Shown here piece after piece: positions 32,804 to 42,174 of a stretch of DNA of 64,000 nucleotides (position 1 is the first letter of the stretch; every line of letters starts with the position of its first letter). The stretch spans positions 1 to 64,000 of the forward strand of contig CAZTGC010000008.1 in assembly GCA_964612975.1 (NCBI GenBank). Reading direction: 5' to 3'. The position numbers and the translations under genes were made by a program. The notes beneath the pieces were generated by a model. That model saw only the letters and a list, made by a program, of their open reading frames with translations, did no database searches and was not told the DNA's origin. The DNA is from NZ13-RE01 sp964612975. Its GTDB lineage: Bacteria; Dictyoglomota; Dictyoglomia; Dictyoglomales; Dictyoglomaceae.

Positions 32804-35683
32804 TTGAGGGGATTAATCTACGTAATTTTAATTCTGTTTGTTATAACTAATATATCTCTTGCTCAGCAGATATCTTATAAAGTTTTGGACATAAATATTG
32901 AAGGGAATCAAAGGATTAGTAAGGAAGAGATTTTAAAAATTATTAATATTAGAATTGGATCAGAGATTGACGATAATAAATTAGAGGAAATTAAAAAGCG
33001 CTTAGAAGGGACAACCTTTTTCATTTCTGTAAATATTCTAAAGGATATTAAAAGGGATGGGATAGTTTTAACCTTTCAACTTATAGAAACACCTTTCTTA
33101 GTTTGGATTTCTGGGATAAGATTTTTAGGCTTAAAGAATGTTGATTTAAATTCCATTAAAAATTTGATTTTCCTTCCTACTATTGGATGGAGTACTGATT
33201 TAAGGATATGGGATCAAAGAAAAAAGTTTTTAGAAACAGGTTATTTTGAGAATATAGAAGTAAAAGAAGAAAAAATGGATGGAGGTGTAATTCTCACTTT
33301 TATATTTACAGAAAAGCCTGTAATAGAGAGAATCAATTATTTTGGGTTAAGTAAGGTTCCCTTAGATAAGGTTCAAGAAATAATTCAATTGAAGATTGGT
33401 GATTTTGTTTCAAGTTCAGCTTTAGAGAAAAAGAAAAAAGACCTGATGGAGACAAACTCCTTTTCAAAAGTGGACTATTCATTTTCTGAGCTAAATGGTA
33501 GAGCATTAATATTTTTCTATTTTGTTGAGAATCCTTTAGTATCAGAAATATCCTTTGAGGGTTTAAACAATGTTAATCCCTCCGAGATTATGGATATTCT
33601 AGGTTTAAAGGGAAATATAAAAGATAACATTTTTAAGCCCTTAGAGGAAATATTTTATTCTGAAAATCTAAAGGAGACTTTGAATGAAAAATTACTAAAT
33701 ACAGGCTATTTTGAGAAGGTTTTTTGGTCTATTCAGGAAATGAAAGAGAAGGTTTATATAAAATTAATTTTTAAAGAGAACTTACCAATCTTAAGAATCT
33801 CTATCCAAGGTAATATTAATCTTCCAAATGATAAGATAATATCTCTTCTTTCTTTAAGGAAAAAGGAATTTTATAGTGAAGATTTTGTAAATAATAAAAG
33901 AAATCTTCTCCTGAGCACCTCTTATTTTGAGAGTGTAGAAGTAAAAAAAATAGTTAGTACTTCTGGGGTTTATTTAACTTTTATAGTTAAAGAAAATCCA
34001 GTTATATCCTCTATTAAGTTTGAAGGCTTAAAATATTTAGATTTTAGTACCTTGGAAAAATTTATTATTCTTAAAGAGGGAGACTTTTTAAATGAGGGTA
34101 AGATAGAAGAACAAACTTCGAAACTTGAAGAGTCAGGGTTTTTTCAAAATATTGATGTTGAAAAAAAGATAGCTCTAGATAAAGTTGAGTTAGTCTTTAA
34201 ATTAAAGGAAAATCCAATAATTAATAAAATAACCTTTAAAGGACTTTATAGTCTATCCTATGATGAGCTAAAAAGAAATATGAAATTAAAGGAAGGAAAG
34301 GTGATAAATTATAATTTATTAAGAGAAGATCTTCATAATTTATTAAAATATCTTCAACAAAAGGGCTTTGTCTTTACTGTGTTACAAGAATTTAAATTCA
34401 CAGAAGAAGGAGAATTGATATTTTTCTTTAGGGATTATGTTGTGGAGGAAATAGGCGTCCAAATTCAGCAAACAACAGAAACTTCTACTCTTTACTTTAT
34501 GGCCTTCCTAAGAAGACCTACCGAAGAAGATGTGGTGAAAAGAGAAATATCTTTAAAGGTTGGAGAGGCCTTTAATTGGGAGATGGTAAAACAGGATTTA
34601 CAAAGGATATATAATTCTGGAATATTCGAAGATGTATCTATCAAATTAGAGCCTGGAACTGAAGAAAATAAAATTAAGGTAATATATATTGCGAAAGAAA
34701 AACTAACAGGATCTATAAATTTTGGGGGAGGATATGGAGTATCTTCAGGATTTTATGGATATATAGAATATGTTGAGAATAATTTTTTAGGAAAGGCGCA
34801 AAAATTAAGTTTAAATGTTCAATTTACAGGGGTTGGAAAGGTTAATTATCAAGTAAGTTTTACTGATCCCTGGTTCTTAGGAAGTAGAAATAATTTTCAA
34901 TTAAAATTGTATGATAAAAAAAGCACCATTACAACAATTATTGATAATGAATCAAAAACCATAGATGAGGAAAGAATAGGTGGAAGTTTCTCTTTCTACT
35001 ATCCTATTTTGGGATACTTTGGTTTAGGATTGGGTTTTAAATATGAAAGGGTATTGCAAAGTATTTTAGGAGAAACCCTAACAGAGAATAATATAGCAAG
35101 TATTAATCTTAGCCTGATAAGAGATACAAGAGATTTTATCTTAGCTCCCACTCAAGGCTCAAGACAAAGTTTAAATATTGAGTTTGCTGGCGGAGGAAGT
35201 GGCTCTAATTATGCAAAATACCAAGGGGAGTTTCAGTGGCATATTCCTTTAACCCAAAGGGATGCAATGACAATATCTCAAATGAAGGAAAGGCATGTTT
35301 TGTCCTTTAAAATTGCCCTTGGATTTTCTGAAGGTAATATACCTTCCTCAGAGTTATTTACCGTTGGAGGAGCAAATAGTATAAGGGGTTATGTGGATAA
35401 TGAATTTAGAGGAGACTCCTTTGTTTTATTTAATTTACAATATAGATTTCCTTTAGGAAGTGGATTATATGGAGTCTTATTCTTTGATTCAGGAAATACA
35501 TTTTCTTTAAAAAATATAAATTCTTTAAAGGATATTAAACTTTATAATGGAGTAGGTATAGGATTAAGATATGAAACTTTAATTATTCCTATCAGATTGG
35601 ATTTTGGATATAATTTTGGGCAGGATCCTTTAGATCCCAATACAAAATGGAGAGTTCATTTTAGTTTTGGAGATGTATTTTAA
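32804..35683 (+). CDS. bamA: BamA/Omp85-type outer-membrane assembly protein with eight POTRA repeats
   Basis: A 959-residue Omp85 protein that would insert beta-barrels into the outer membrane. A signal peptide (1-20) precedes eight POTRA repeats at about 23-97, 98-172, 173-244, 245-327, 328-399, 400-471, 472-545 and 546-633, then a barrel (634-959) with the IRGY loop-6 motif. Most repeats end in a strand followed by KENP, TEKP or VENP. Typical BamA has five POTRAs in about 800 residues. It starts with TTG after AAAGGATGG. Skp-like chaperones and the tamB gene flank it. Confidence 0.93.
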   Translation: MRGLIYVILILFVITNISLAQQISYKVLDINIEGNQRISKEEILKIINIRIGSEIDDNKLEEIKKRLEGTTFFISVNILKDIKRDGIVLTFQLIETPFLVWISGIRFLGLKNVDLNSIKNLIFLPTIGWSTDLRIWDQRKKFLETGYFENIEVKEEKMDGGVILTFIFTEKPVIERINYFGLSKVPLDKVQEIIQLKIGDFVSSSALEKKKKDLMETNSFSKVDYSFSELNGRALIFFYFVENPLVSEISFEGLNNVNPSEIMDILGLKGNIKDNIFKPLEEIFYSENLKETLNEKLLNTGYFEKVFWSIQEMKEKVYIKLIFKENLPILRISIQGNINLPNDKIISLLSLRKKEFYSEDFVNNKRNLLLSTSYFESVEVKKIVSTSGVYLTFIVKENPVISSIKFEGLKYLDFSTLEKFIILKEGDFLNEGKIEEQTSKLEESGFFQNIDVEKKIALDKVELVFKLKENPIINKITFKGLYSLSYDELKRNMKLKEGKVINYNLLREDLHNLLKYLQQKGFVFTVLQEFKFTEEGELIFFFRDYVVEEIGVQIQQTTETSTLYFMAFLRRPTEEDVVKREISLKVGEAFNWEMVKQDLQRIYNSGIFEDVSIKLEPGTEENKIKVIYIAKEKLTGSINFGGGYGVSSGFYGYIEYVENNFLGKAQKLSLNVQFTGVGKVNYQVSFTDPWFLGSRNNFQLKLYDKKSTITTIIDNESKTIDEERIGGSFSFYYPILGYFGLGLGFKYERVLQSILGETLTENNIASINLSLIRDTRDFILAPTQGSRQSLNIEFAGGGSGSNYAKYQGEFQWHIPLTQRDAMTISQMKERHVLSFKIALGFSEGNIPSSELFTVGGANSIRGYVDNEFRGDSFVLFNLQYRFPLGSGLYGVLFFDSGNTFSLKNINSLKDIKLYNGVGIGLRYETLIIPIRLDFGYNFGQDPLDPNTKWRVHFSFGDVF

Positions 35684-35700
35684 GAAATGGAGGGAAGAAA

Positions 35701-37164
35701 TTGAGAAAAAAGATTTTAATTTTATTAGTTTTTATCTTTATCTTTAATGTAATTTATGGAGAGGAATATTTTTTACAGGGAATAATCTTTAAGGGGATAA
35801 AATATGCTTCTTATTCTCAAATTCAGGAACTTTTGAATATAAAACCATTTCAAAGTTATTCCCAAGAGAAAATAGAGAAAGAGATTAATAGAATAAAAGA
35901 CATGAAAATATTTGAGGATATAAAGTATTTCCTAAATAAGATTAATAGTGGGTATGAATTAATAATTGAGGTAAAGGAATATCCGATAATTGAGAAGGTA
36001 GAATTTCCTAATATAAAACTATTAAAGGAAGAGGAAATAAAGAGAAATATATATTCGGATGTTGGAAGATTCTTTATGTTGGTTAAGATTGAAGAAGATC
36101 TTAATAAAATTAGAGATTTATATAAAAAACATGGTTTCCCTCTTAAGACAAACCCTAAATATGTATTTGAGAATAATATACTAAAATTTGATTGGGAAGA
36201 ACTCCCACCAATAAAGGAGATCATATATGATACTAAATCTAGTAAAGAAGAGGATATAATAAGAAGATTAGTAAGTATTAAAAGAGGAGAAGATCTAAAT
36301 ATAAAAGAAATAGATTTAGCAAATCAGAAATTGTTAAGAGGGGAAATTCCATATTTTATTAAGTATAATTATAAAGTTGAAGGAGATGGAACTATATTAT
36401 ATCTTTACTTGATGCCTCTTTTCCAAAACTCTTTGACTGTTTCTTTTTATTCCCCCTTAAATTTCAATATAAACTACTCCTTTTACAATTTAAACTGGGG
36501 AAGAATATCTTTAACCTCTTTAATTTCGAAGGAAAATAATCCCCTATATAAGTTTAAATGGGAAAAGGAAAACTTTCATCTTAGCTTAGAAAATGATCAT
36601 ATATCCCTTTTATTTTTAAAAGATTTTGGGAAAGATATAATAGCAAAAGTTGGATATAGAGCTCCCCTTTCTTCTCAAGGAAATAAAGCTCTTCTCTTTT
36701 CTTTCGAAATAAATACTTTAATAAAAAGGGATTATCTTAATATAAATGGAAACTTATTAAACTTGTCTATGGACTTTGTAGGAGGAGGCTCTCCTGAGAA
36801 CTATACTCTTTTTAAATTGTTAACAGATAATTATTGGAATTATGGAGAGGAGTTTGAGGAGAGAATCTTAGAGGCTAAAGGAGAGCTAAGATATGTTTTA
36901 GGAAATTCACAAGAAAATAGTGGTGTTAATATTAAATTTAGTTATGGTTTTCCGATTTTTCCTAAGATTTATATATTTTTAGATATTGGAGGTGAGAGTA
37001 AGTTTAAACTAACAGAAATTAAAAGTCTTTCAGAGATTGTTTTTATTTTTTGGGGAGGGTTAAATTTTGTTTGGACTAATTATCCATGGATTTTTAAATC
37101 CTCTTTAATTATTAAATCCTTAGAAAAACTTAATTGGGAAGTTTGTAGTGTAATAAATTTTTAA
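35701..37164 (+). CDS. Second Omp85-family protein with three POTRA domains, TamA-like
   Basis: A 487-residue exported protein. A signal peptide ends near residue 20 (VIYG-EE). Three POTRA-like domains follow (about 23-96, 97-170, 171-238), then a beta-rich segment (about 240-487) that should form a small barrel. Three POTRAs are the arrangement of TamA, and tamB lies two genes upstream, so a TamA role is a reasonable inference. The loop-6 RGF/RGY motif of Omp85 barrels is not visible, and the barrel is shorter than usual. TTG start with a weak GGAGG-type site 8 bp upstream. Confidence 0.72.
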   Translation: MRKKILILLVFIFIFNVIYGEEYFLQGIIFKGIKYASYSQIQELLNIKPFQSYSQEKIEKEINRIKDMKIFEDIKYFLNKINSGYELIIEVKEYPIIEKVEFPNIKLLKEEEIKRNIYSDVGRFFMLVKIEEDLNKIRDLYKKHGFPLKTNPKYVFENNILKFDWEELPPIKEIIYDTKSSKEEDIIRRLVSIKRGEDLNIKEIDLANQKLLRGEIPYFIKYNYKVEGDGTILYLYLMPLFQNSLTVSFYSPLNFNINYSFYNLNWGRISLTSLISKENNPLYKFKWEKENFHLSLENDHISLLFLKDFGKDIIAKVGYRAPLSSQGNKALLFSFEINTLIKRDYLNINGNLLNLSMDFVGGGSPENYTLFKLLTDNYWNYGEEFEERILEAKGELRYVLGNSQENSGVNIKFSYGFPIFPKIYIFLDIGGESKFKLTEIKSLSEIVFIFWGGLNFVWTNYPWIFKSSLIIKSLEKLNWEVCSVINF

Positions 37165-37185
37165 ATTTTTTAGGAGGTATTAAAA

Positions 37186-37626
37186 ATGAAGAATTATAGA
37201 ATAAGTCTAATTTTAATAATAGCTATGGTATTTCTTTTTGCAGGACTAAGATTTATAACTGCCCAAACCTCTACTGGGGTAAGGATTGCTTATGTAGATC
37301 AACAGAAAATTATTCAAAGTTATACTCCTCTTTTTAATGCATATAATAAGCTTAATCAAGAATATCAAACAAGATTGTCTAAGCTTCAAGAGGTCCAACA
37401 ACAAGGAAAATCTCAAGAGGAAATTAAAAAATTAGCAGATCAATATGATAGAGAACTTCTTCCTTATAAACAGGCAGTAGACGCCTTAATGAAAGAAGTA
37501 GAAAAGGCATTTTCTGACTTATCTAAAAAAGAGGGTTATGGTGTGGTTTTAGACAAAAACGCAGTGGTTTGGGGGGGAATTGATATCACAGATAAGGTAA
37601 TTTCTCAGCTGACAGGAAAGAAGTAA
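37186..37626 (+). CDS. Skp/OmpH-family periplasmic chaperone, copy 1
   Basis: A 146-residue OmpH/Skp-family protein. A signal peptide (about 1-27, ending near ITAQT) leads to the usual AYVDQQKIIQSY strand, a charged coiled-coil arm (about 50-110), and the C-terminal YGVVLDKNAVVWGG strand. Skp holds unfolded outer-membrane proteins in the periplasm before BamA. TAGGAGG precedes the ATG. A paralog follows 11 nt downstream. Confidence 0.88.
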   Translation: MKNYRISLILIIAMVFLFAGLRFITAQTSTGVRIAYVDQQKIIQSYTPLFNAYNKLNQEYQTRLSKLQEVQQQGKSQEEIKKLADQYDRELLPYKQAVDALMKEVEKAFSDLSKKEGYGVVLDKNAVVWGGIDITDKVISQLTGKK

Positions 37627-37637
37627 GGTGATTATTT

Positions 37638-38057
37638 ATGAGGAAACTTTTCTACATTTTCCTTTTTATCTCTCTGATATTATTAATTTTTAATTTTATA
37701 TATTCCCAAGTTAATCCCATTGGATATATTGATTATTTAAAGGTTTTTAGTGAGTATAAAGAGACTAAAAATATGCAAACACAAATTCAAAAAAAACAGG
37801 CAGAAATTAACAAAATTATAGAGGAGGCAAAGAAAAAGGGATTAGATCAAAAAAAATTGGATGATTTAAAAAAAGAAAAGGAAAAGGAATTGGGAGAGAT
37901 GGTAGCAAAGATCAGGGATGCATTAAGGAAAAGGATATTATTAGAAGTAGAAAAAGTAGCAAAGTCTAAAAATTTATATGTAGTATTGGAAAGGAGTGCT
38001 CGAGTTTGGGGTGGAATTGATGTTACTAAGGACGTTCTAAATAATTTAAATAAATAG
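37638..38057 (+). CDS. Skp/OmpH-family periplasmic chaperone, copy 2
   Basis: A 139-residue paralog of the preceding gene. It has a signal peptide (about 1-23), the GYIDYLKVFSEY strand, a Lys/Glu-rich coiled coil and the ending LYVVLERSARVWGGIDVT. The last 25 residues are very like those of copy 1 (VWGGID(V/I)T), while the coiled-coil arms differ. Skp is a trimer, so mixed trimers are possible. It lies 8 nt before lpxD. Confidence 0.87.
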   Translation: MRKLFYIFLFISLILLIFNFIYSQVNPIGYIDYLKVFSEYKETKNMQTQIQKKQAEINKIIEEAKKKGLDQKKLDDLKKEKEKELGEMVAKIRDALRKRILLEVEKVAKSKNLYVVLERSARVWGGIDVTKDVLNNLNK

Positions 38058-38065
38058 AGGTTAAT

Positions 38066-39046
38066 ATGTGGCTTAAAGAAATTGCTGAGATCATAGATGG
38101 TGAACTTAGAGGAGAAAACTGTTGGATTGAGAAAGTATCTGACTTGAAAGAAGCAGGAGAAAATGATTTAATTTTTATTTTTGAAGAGAAAGATCTCTTA
38201 ATAGCAGAAAAAACAAAAGCAAAAGCTCTTGTTATTCCTGAGATTGAATTTTCAACCAATAAACCTATTATATTAGTTAAGAATCCTAGGCTTGCAATGG
38301 CAAAAATTTTAAGATACTTCGATTGGCGTACTTTCCCTGAGGAAATTCATTCTACAGTAATTTGGGGAGAAAATGTAAGAATCGAAGAAAAAGTAGGAAT
38401 TGGTGCCTATACGGTAATTGGTAATAACGTTAAGATTGGAAAGGAAACAAAGATAGGACCTGGAGTTGTTATAGGGAATAATGTAACTATTGGGGAAAGA
38501 TGTATAATATATCCCAAGGTCTCTATATATGATTATTGTTATATAGGTAATAATGTTATTCTTCACTCTGGATGTGTAATAGGAGGTGATGGATTTGGAT
38601 ATGTTTGGGATGGAAAGATTCATGTTAAGATTCCCCATATTGGGAAGGTTATTATAGAAGATGATGTTGAGATTGGGGTTAATTCTACCATCGATAGGGG
38701 GACCTTTGGTGAAACGAGAATTGGAAAAGGAACAAAGATAGATAATCTTGTGACAATTGCCCATAATGTTAAGATAGGAGAAAATTGTATTATAGTAGGG
38801 CAAACGGGAATTGCAGGAAGTAGTGAGATAGGAAATAATGTAATTATTGCAGGACAAAGTGGAATTTCGGATCATGTTAAAGTTGGGAATAAAGTAATAA
38901 TCTTGGCAAGATCTGGTGTAACTAAGGATGTTTCCGACAATTCTATAGTTTCTGGATTTCCTGCAAGATCTCATAAAGAGGAATTAAAATGGCAGGCTTT
39001 ATTGCGAAGATTGCCAGAAATATGGGAAAAGGTTAAAAAACTATAA
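38066..39046 (+). CDS. lpxD: UDP-3-O-acylglucosamine N-acyltransferase LpxD
   Basis: A 326-residue LpxD, third enzyme of lipid A synthesis, which adds the N-linked acyl chain. The N-terminal uridine-binding domain (1-100) is followed by a left-handed beta-helix of many hexapeptide repeats, with the catalytic His in GGDGFGYVWDG and TIAHNVKIGENC regions (H near 234). The C-terminal helices end at a stop directly abutting the lpxC ATG. Length is normal. Confidence 0.95.
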   Translation: MWLKEIAEIIDGELRGENCWIEKVSDLKEAGENDLIFIFEEKDLLIAEKTKAKALVIPEIEFSTNKPIILVKNPRLAMAKILRYFDWRTFPEEIHSTVIWGENVRIEEKVGIGAYTVIGNNVKIGKETKIGPGVVIGNNVTIGERCIIYPKVSIYDYCYIGNNVILHSGCVIGGDGFGYVWDGKIHVKIPHIGKVIIEDDVEIGVNSTIDRGTFGETRIGKGTKIDNLVTIAHNVKIGENCIIVGQTGIAGSSEIGNNVIIAGQSGISDHVKVGNKVIILARSGVTKDVSDNSIVSGFPARSHKEELKWQALLRRLPEIWEKVKKL

Positions 39047-39877
39047 ATGGATTTTCAGAGGACTATAAAGAAAGAAATAAAAATAAGAGGATATGGACTT
39101 CATTCTGGAAAGGAATCAGAGTTGATTTTTTTAAAGGCTCCAGAAAATACAGGTATAGTTTTTATTAAGGATGATGAGAAAATTCCTGCATTAGTAGATT
39201 ATGTGGTAGATACTCATCGAGGGGTTATCTTAGGTAAAGACAATATAAAAATAATGACCGTTGAACACCTTTTATCTGCTATTTATGGATTGAGAGTTTC
39301 TAATTTATTTATATTTATAAAAGGAGAAGAGATTCCCATTTTAGATGGAAGTTCTCTTCCTTGGGTGAATATTATTAAGGATGCTGATATTTTAAACCAA
39401 GATTCTCCTCTAAAAATATATACTTTAGAAAAACCAATCTTTGAGAGAGAAGGAAAGGGATTAATGATTCTTTTTCCTTCCTCTTCTTTTTCCATAACTT
39501 CTGTTATATCTTTTCCCAACACAATTCTTTATTGGCAAAAATATGTTTTTAAAAATTTAGATAACTATGAAAAGGAAATAGCCTTTGCAAGAACCTTTGG
39601 ATTTTGGTATGAAATTGAAGAGTTGAGAGAGAAGGGATTAATAAAGGGTGCAAGTTTAGATAGTGCCCTTTTAATAGGAGCCAATGGGTATGAAAATGAC
39701 CCCAGAATCTCTAACGAACCTGTAAGGCATAAAATTCTTGATGTATTAGGAGATTTATCTTTGCTTGGAGGATATTTAAAAGCTAATATCTATTCTCTTT
39801 CCTCAGGGCATACTTTACATATAAAAATTATTAAAAAGTTATTACGTGAAAAAACCTTAAGGGGGAATTTTGAATGA
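39047..39877 (+). CDS. lpxC: UDP-3-O-acyl-N-acetylglucosamine deacetylase LpxC
   Basis: A 276-residue zinc deacetylase, the committed step of lipid A synthesis. Zinc and catalytic motifs are present: TVEHLLSA (His near 73), RHKILDVLGD (His and Asp near 227-231) and SGHTLH (His near 254). The N-terminal RGYGLHSGKE is typical. It starts with no spacer after lpxD and overlaps fabZ by 4 nt. It is a little shorter than the usual 300 residues and is not fused to FabZ, unlike in some phyla. Confidence 0.95.
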   Translation: MDFQRTIKKEIKIRGYGLHSGKESELIFLKAPENTGIVFIKDDEKIPALVDYVVDTHRGVILGKDNIKIMTVEHLLSAIYGLRVSNLFIFIKGEEIPILDGSSLPWVNIIKDADILNQDSPLKIYTLEKPIFEREGKGLMILFPSSSFSITSVISFPNTILYWQKYVFKNLDNYEKEIAFARTFGFWYEIEELREKGLIKGASLDSALLIGANGYENDPRISNEPVRHKILDVLGDLSLLGGYLKANIYSLSSGHTLHIKIIKKLLREKTLRGNFE

Positions 39878-40296
39878 GTATAGATATTCTTAAGATTCTA
39901 CCTCACAGATATCCATTTCTAATGATAGATCGAGTTTTAGAATGGAAAAAGAATGAAAGTATTAAGACATTAAAGAATGTATCTATTAATGAAATTTTTT
40001 TTACAGGACATTTTCCAGATAACCCTATAATGCCAGGAGTTTTAATAGTTGAAGCCTTAGCACAATCTGCAGGAATTCTTATGTTTCTTTCCTTTCCTGA
40101 AAAGGATAAAAATTATTTGGCTTATCTTACGGGCATAGATAATATGAAATTTAAGAAACAGGTACTTCCAGGGGATACTTTAATATTAGAAGTAAAGCTA
40201 AAGCAAAGTTTAAAAAATATTTTTAAATTTGATGGCCTGGCAAAAGTTAATAATGATGTTGTTGCAGGTGGTGAAATAACCATTGCCATTGGATAA
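39874..40296 (+). CDS. fabZ: 3-hydroxyacyl-ACP dehydratase FabZ
   Basis: A 140-residue hot-dog-fold dehydratase of fatty acid synthesis. It has HRYPFLMIDRV near 11, the catalytic GHFPDNPIMPGVLIVEALAQ (His and Glu, about 48-67) and a normal C-terminus. Placed inside the lpx genes as in many diderm bacteria, it competes with LpxA for 3-hydroxyacyl-ACP. The ATGA overlap with lpxC indicates coupling. Confidence 0.95.
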   Translation: MSIDILKILPHRYPFLMIDRVLEWKKNESIKTLKNVSINEIFFTGHFPDNPIMPGVLIVEALAQSAGILMFLSFPEKDKNYLAYLTGIDNMKFKKQVLPGDTLILEVKLKQSLKNIFKFDGLAKVNNDVVAGGEITIAIG

Positions 40297-41080
40297 TAGC
40301 TTTAATAATACAATTTTTATTCATCCCTCCTCTGAGATAGGAGAGAATGTAGAGATTGGACCTTTCACATTCATAGAGAATGGAGTGAAAATAGGTAGGA
40401 ATACAAAGATAGAAAATAATGTTATTTTAAAGGAAGGAACTATTATAGGAGAGAATTGCCATATCCACTCGGGAGTTATCTTAGGAGATTTACCTCAGGA
40501 TTTAAACTTTAGAGGAGAAAAAAGTTTTTTGATAATTGGAAATAAAGTTGTTATAAGAGAATATTGTGTAATTCATAGAGCTACCGGAGAGGAAAAGGCT
40601 ACTATAATTGGTGATGATTGTTATATTATGGCATGTGCTCACTTAGGGCATAATGTAAAATTAGGAAAAAGAGTTGTTATTGCCAATGCAACCCAAGTTG
40701 GTGGTTATGTTGAGATTGGTGATCAGGCATTTGTCAGTGGTCTTGTGGGGATTCATCAATTTGTAAGAATTGGAAAATTAGCTATGATAGGTGGTTTATC
40801 AAAAATTGTAAAGGATATTCCACCTTATGTTTTAGCAGATGGAAATCCAGCAAGAATCTATGGAATTAATACTGTTGGGTTGAAAAGAGCAAATTTTTCC
40901 TTAGAAAAAAGAAATCTCATAAAGGAAATTTATCATATTTTATATTCTAATCTTCCCTTTGAAGAAAGGATTAAAAAAATTTCAGATTTTGAAGAAGACG
41001 AAGCAAAAGAAATTATAGATTTTATTAAGAATTCTAAAAGAGGACTAACTTCTGCAGTGTGGAGGAGAATTGAAGAATGA
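40283..41080 (+). CDS. lpxA: UDP-N-acetylglucosamine acyltransferase LpxA
   Basis: A 265-residue LpxA, the first enzyme of lipid A synthesis. Left-handed beta-helix repeats begin HPSSEIGENVEIG; the catalytic His lies in ACAHLGHNVKLG near 122, and GNPARIYGINTVGLKR is the usual transition to the helical C-terminus. The reading frame starts at TTG 40283 or the next TTG at 40289, both inside the end of fabZ; the choice is uncertain. It overlaps lpxB by 4 nt. Confidence 0.94.
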   Translation: MPLDNSFNNTIFIHPSSEIGENVEIGPFTFIENGVKIGRNTKIENNVILKEGTIIGENCHIHSGVILGDLPQDLNFRGEKSFLIIGNKVVIREYCVIHRATGEEKATIIGDDCYIMACAHLGHNVKLGKRVVIANATQVGGYVEIGDQAFVSGLVGIHQFVRIGKLAMIGGLSKIVKDIPPYVLADGNPARIYGINTVGLKRANFSLEKRNLIKEIYHILYSNLPFEERIKKISDFEEDEAKEIIDFIKNSKRGLTSAVWRRIEE

Positions 41081-42174
41081 AGATAATGTTTTCTGTAGGA
41101 GAAGTTTCTGGAGATATTCATGGTGCTCATTTAATAAGAGCTCTCAAAAAGTATAATTCTAATCTTTACTTCTTTGGTTTAGGCGGAGAGAGAATGAAGG
41201 AAGAAGGTTTAAATCTAATAGCAAATGTAACAAGATGTAGTACTGTTGGCTTTATAGAACCTCTCCCATATATCCCTATGTTTTTAAGACTTTTGGATAA
41301 AGTAGAAGGAATTTTAGAAAGAGAAAAACCAGATCTTTTAATTCTTATAGATTTTCAGGGTTTTAATATTCCCCTTGCAAAAAAAGCTAAAAAATTAGGT
41401 ATTCCTGTCATTTATTATTTTGCTCCTCAATATTGGTTATGGGGAAGAGAAGAGAAGGCTGGAGAGGTTTCAAAATATTTAAGTTGGATTATAAGTGTTT
41501 TCCCTCAGGAATATGAAGTTTATAAAAAATATACAGATAAGGTCTCATTTTTGGGGCATCCATTGGTGGATTATCTTTCTGATTTAAAGACCCAAAAAAG
41601 AGAAGATCATTTAATAGGTCTTTTACCAGGAAGTAGGAAGCAAGAAGTCAATAATCTTACTCCTTTATTTATGAAAATTGCTATTTATTTTTCTAAAAAA
41701 GATTTCAAATTTTTATTACCCCTTGCCTCAGAAGAGTTTATGCCATTATTACAGAAATATATAGATAATAATCTGAAAATAGAGATTCTTCCAGGAAAAG
41801 AAAGCCTAAAGGTACTTCAAAGGGTAAATTTTGCACTGGCCTCTTCTGGAACTGTAACTTTAGAGGCAAGTTTTCTTTCTTGTCCTCTATTTGTATTTTA
41901 TAAGATCTCAAAAATAACCTATATAATTGGAAAAAGATTGGTTCATTATAAATATATAGCTCTTCCCAATATACTATCGGGAAGGGAGATTTATCCAGAA
42001 TATGTTCAAAAAATTGATATAGATAATGTAATTAGGGATATAGAGGATTTTATTTACAATCCTGAAAGAAGAGAAAAGATGATCTCAGAATTAAAAAGGA
42101 TTGCTTCTTCTCTTGGAGAAAGAGGGGTTCTTGATAGAATTGCTCAATTTATTTTGAATAAAAGTTATGTTTAA
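41077..42174 (+). CDS. lpxB: Lipid-A-disaccharide synthase LpxB
   Basis: A 365-residue GT19 glycosyltransferase joining UDP-2,3-diacylglucosamine to lipid X. Family motifs are clear: GEVSGDIHGA at 7-16, DFQGFN near 91, YYFAPQYWLWG near 110-121, LLPGSRKQEV near 184 and the SSGTVTLEAS nucleotide-binding segment near 253. It overlaps lpxA by 4 nt and the next gene by 8 bp. This is the true LpxB among three related genes here. Confidence 0.95.
   Translation: MKIMFSVGEVSGDIHGAHLIRALKKYNSNLYFFGLGGERMKEEGLNLIANVTRCSTVGFIEPLPYIPMFLRLLDKVEGILEREKPDLLILIDFQGFNIPLAKKAKKLGIPVIYYFAPQYWLWGREEKAGEVSKYLSWIISVFPQEYEVYKKYTDKVSFLGHPLVDYLSDLKTQKREDHLIGLLPGSRKQEVNNLTPLFMKIAIYFSKKDFKFLLPLASEEFMPLLQKYIDNNLKIEILPGKESLKVLQRVNFALASSGTVTLEASFLSCPLFVFYKISKITYIIGKRLVHYKYIALPNILSGREIYPEYVQKIDIDNVIRDIEDFIYNPERREKMISELKRIASSLGERGVLDRIAQFILNKSYV

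Noticed and set aside
38309..38974. A 221-codon open frame antisense to lpxD
   Set aside because: It lies wholly opposite a clear LpxD; the repeated hexapeptide codons of the beta-helix produce a stop-free antisense frame. Its translation is Asn/Tyr/Ser-rich with no domain and no ribosome-binding site.
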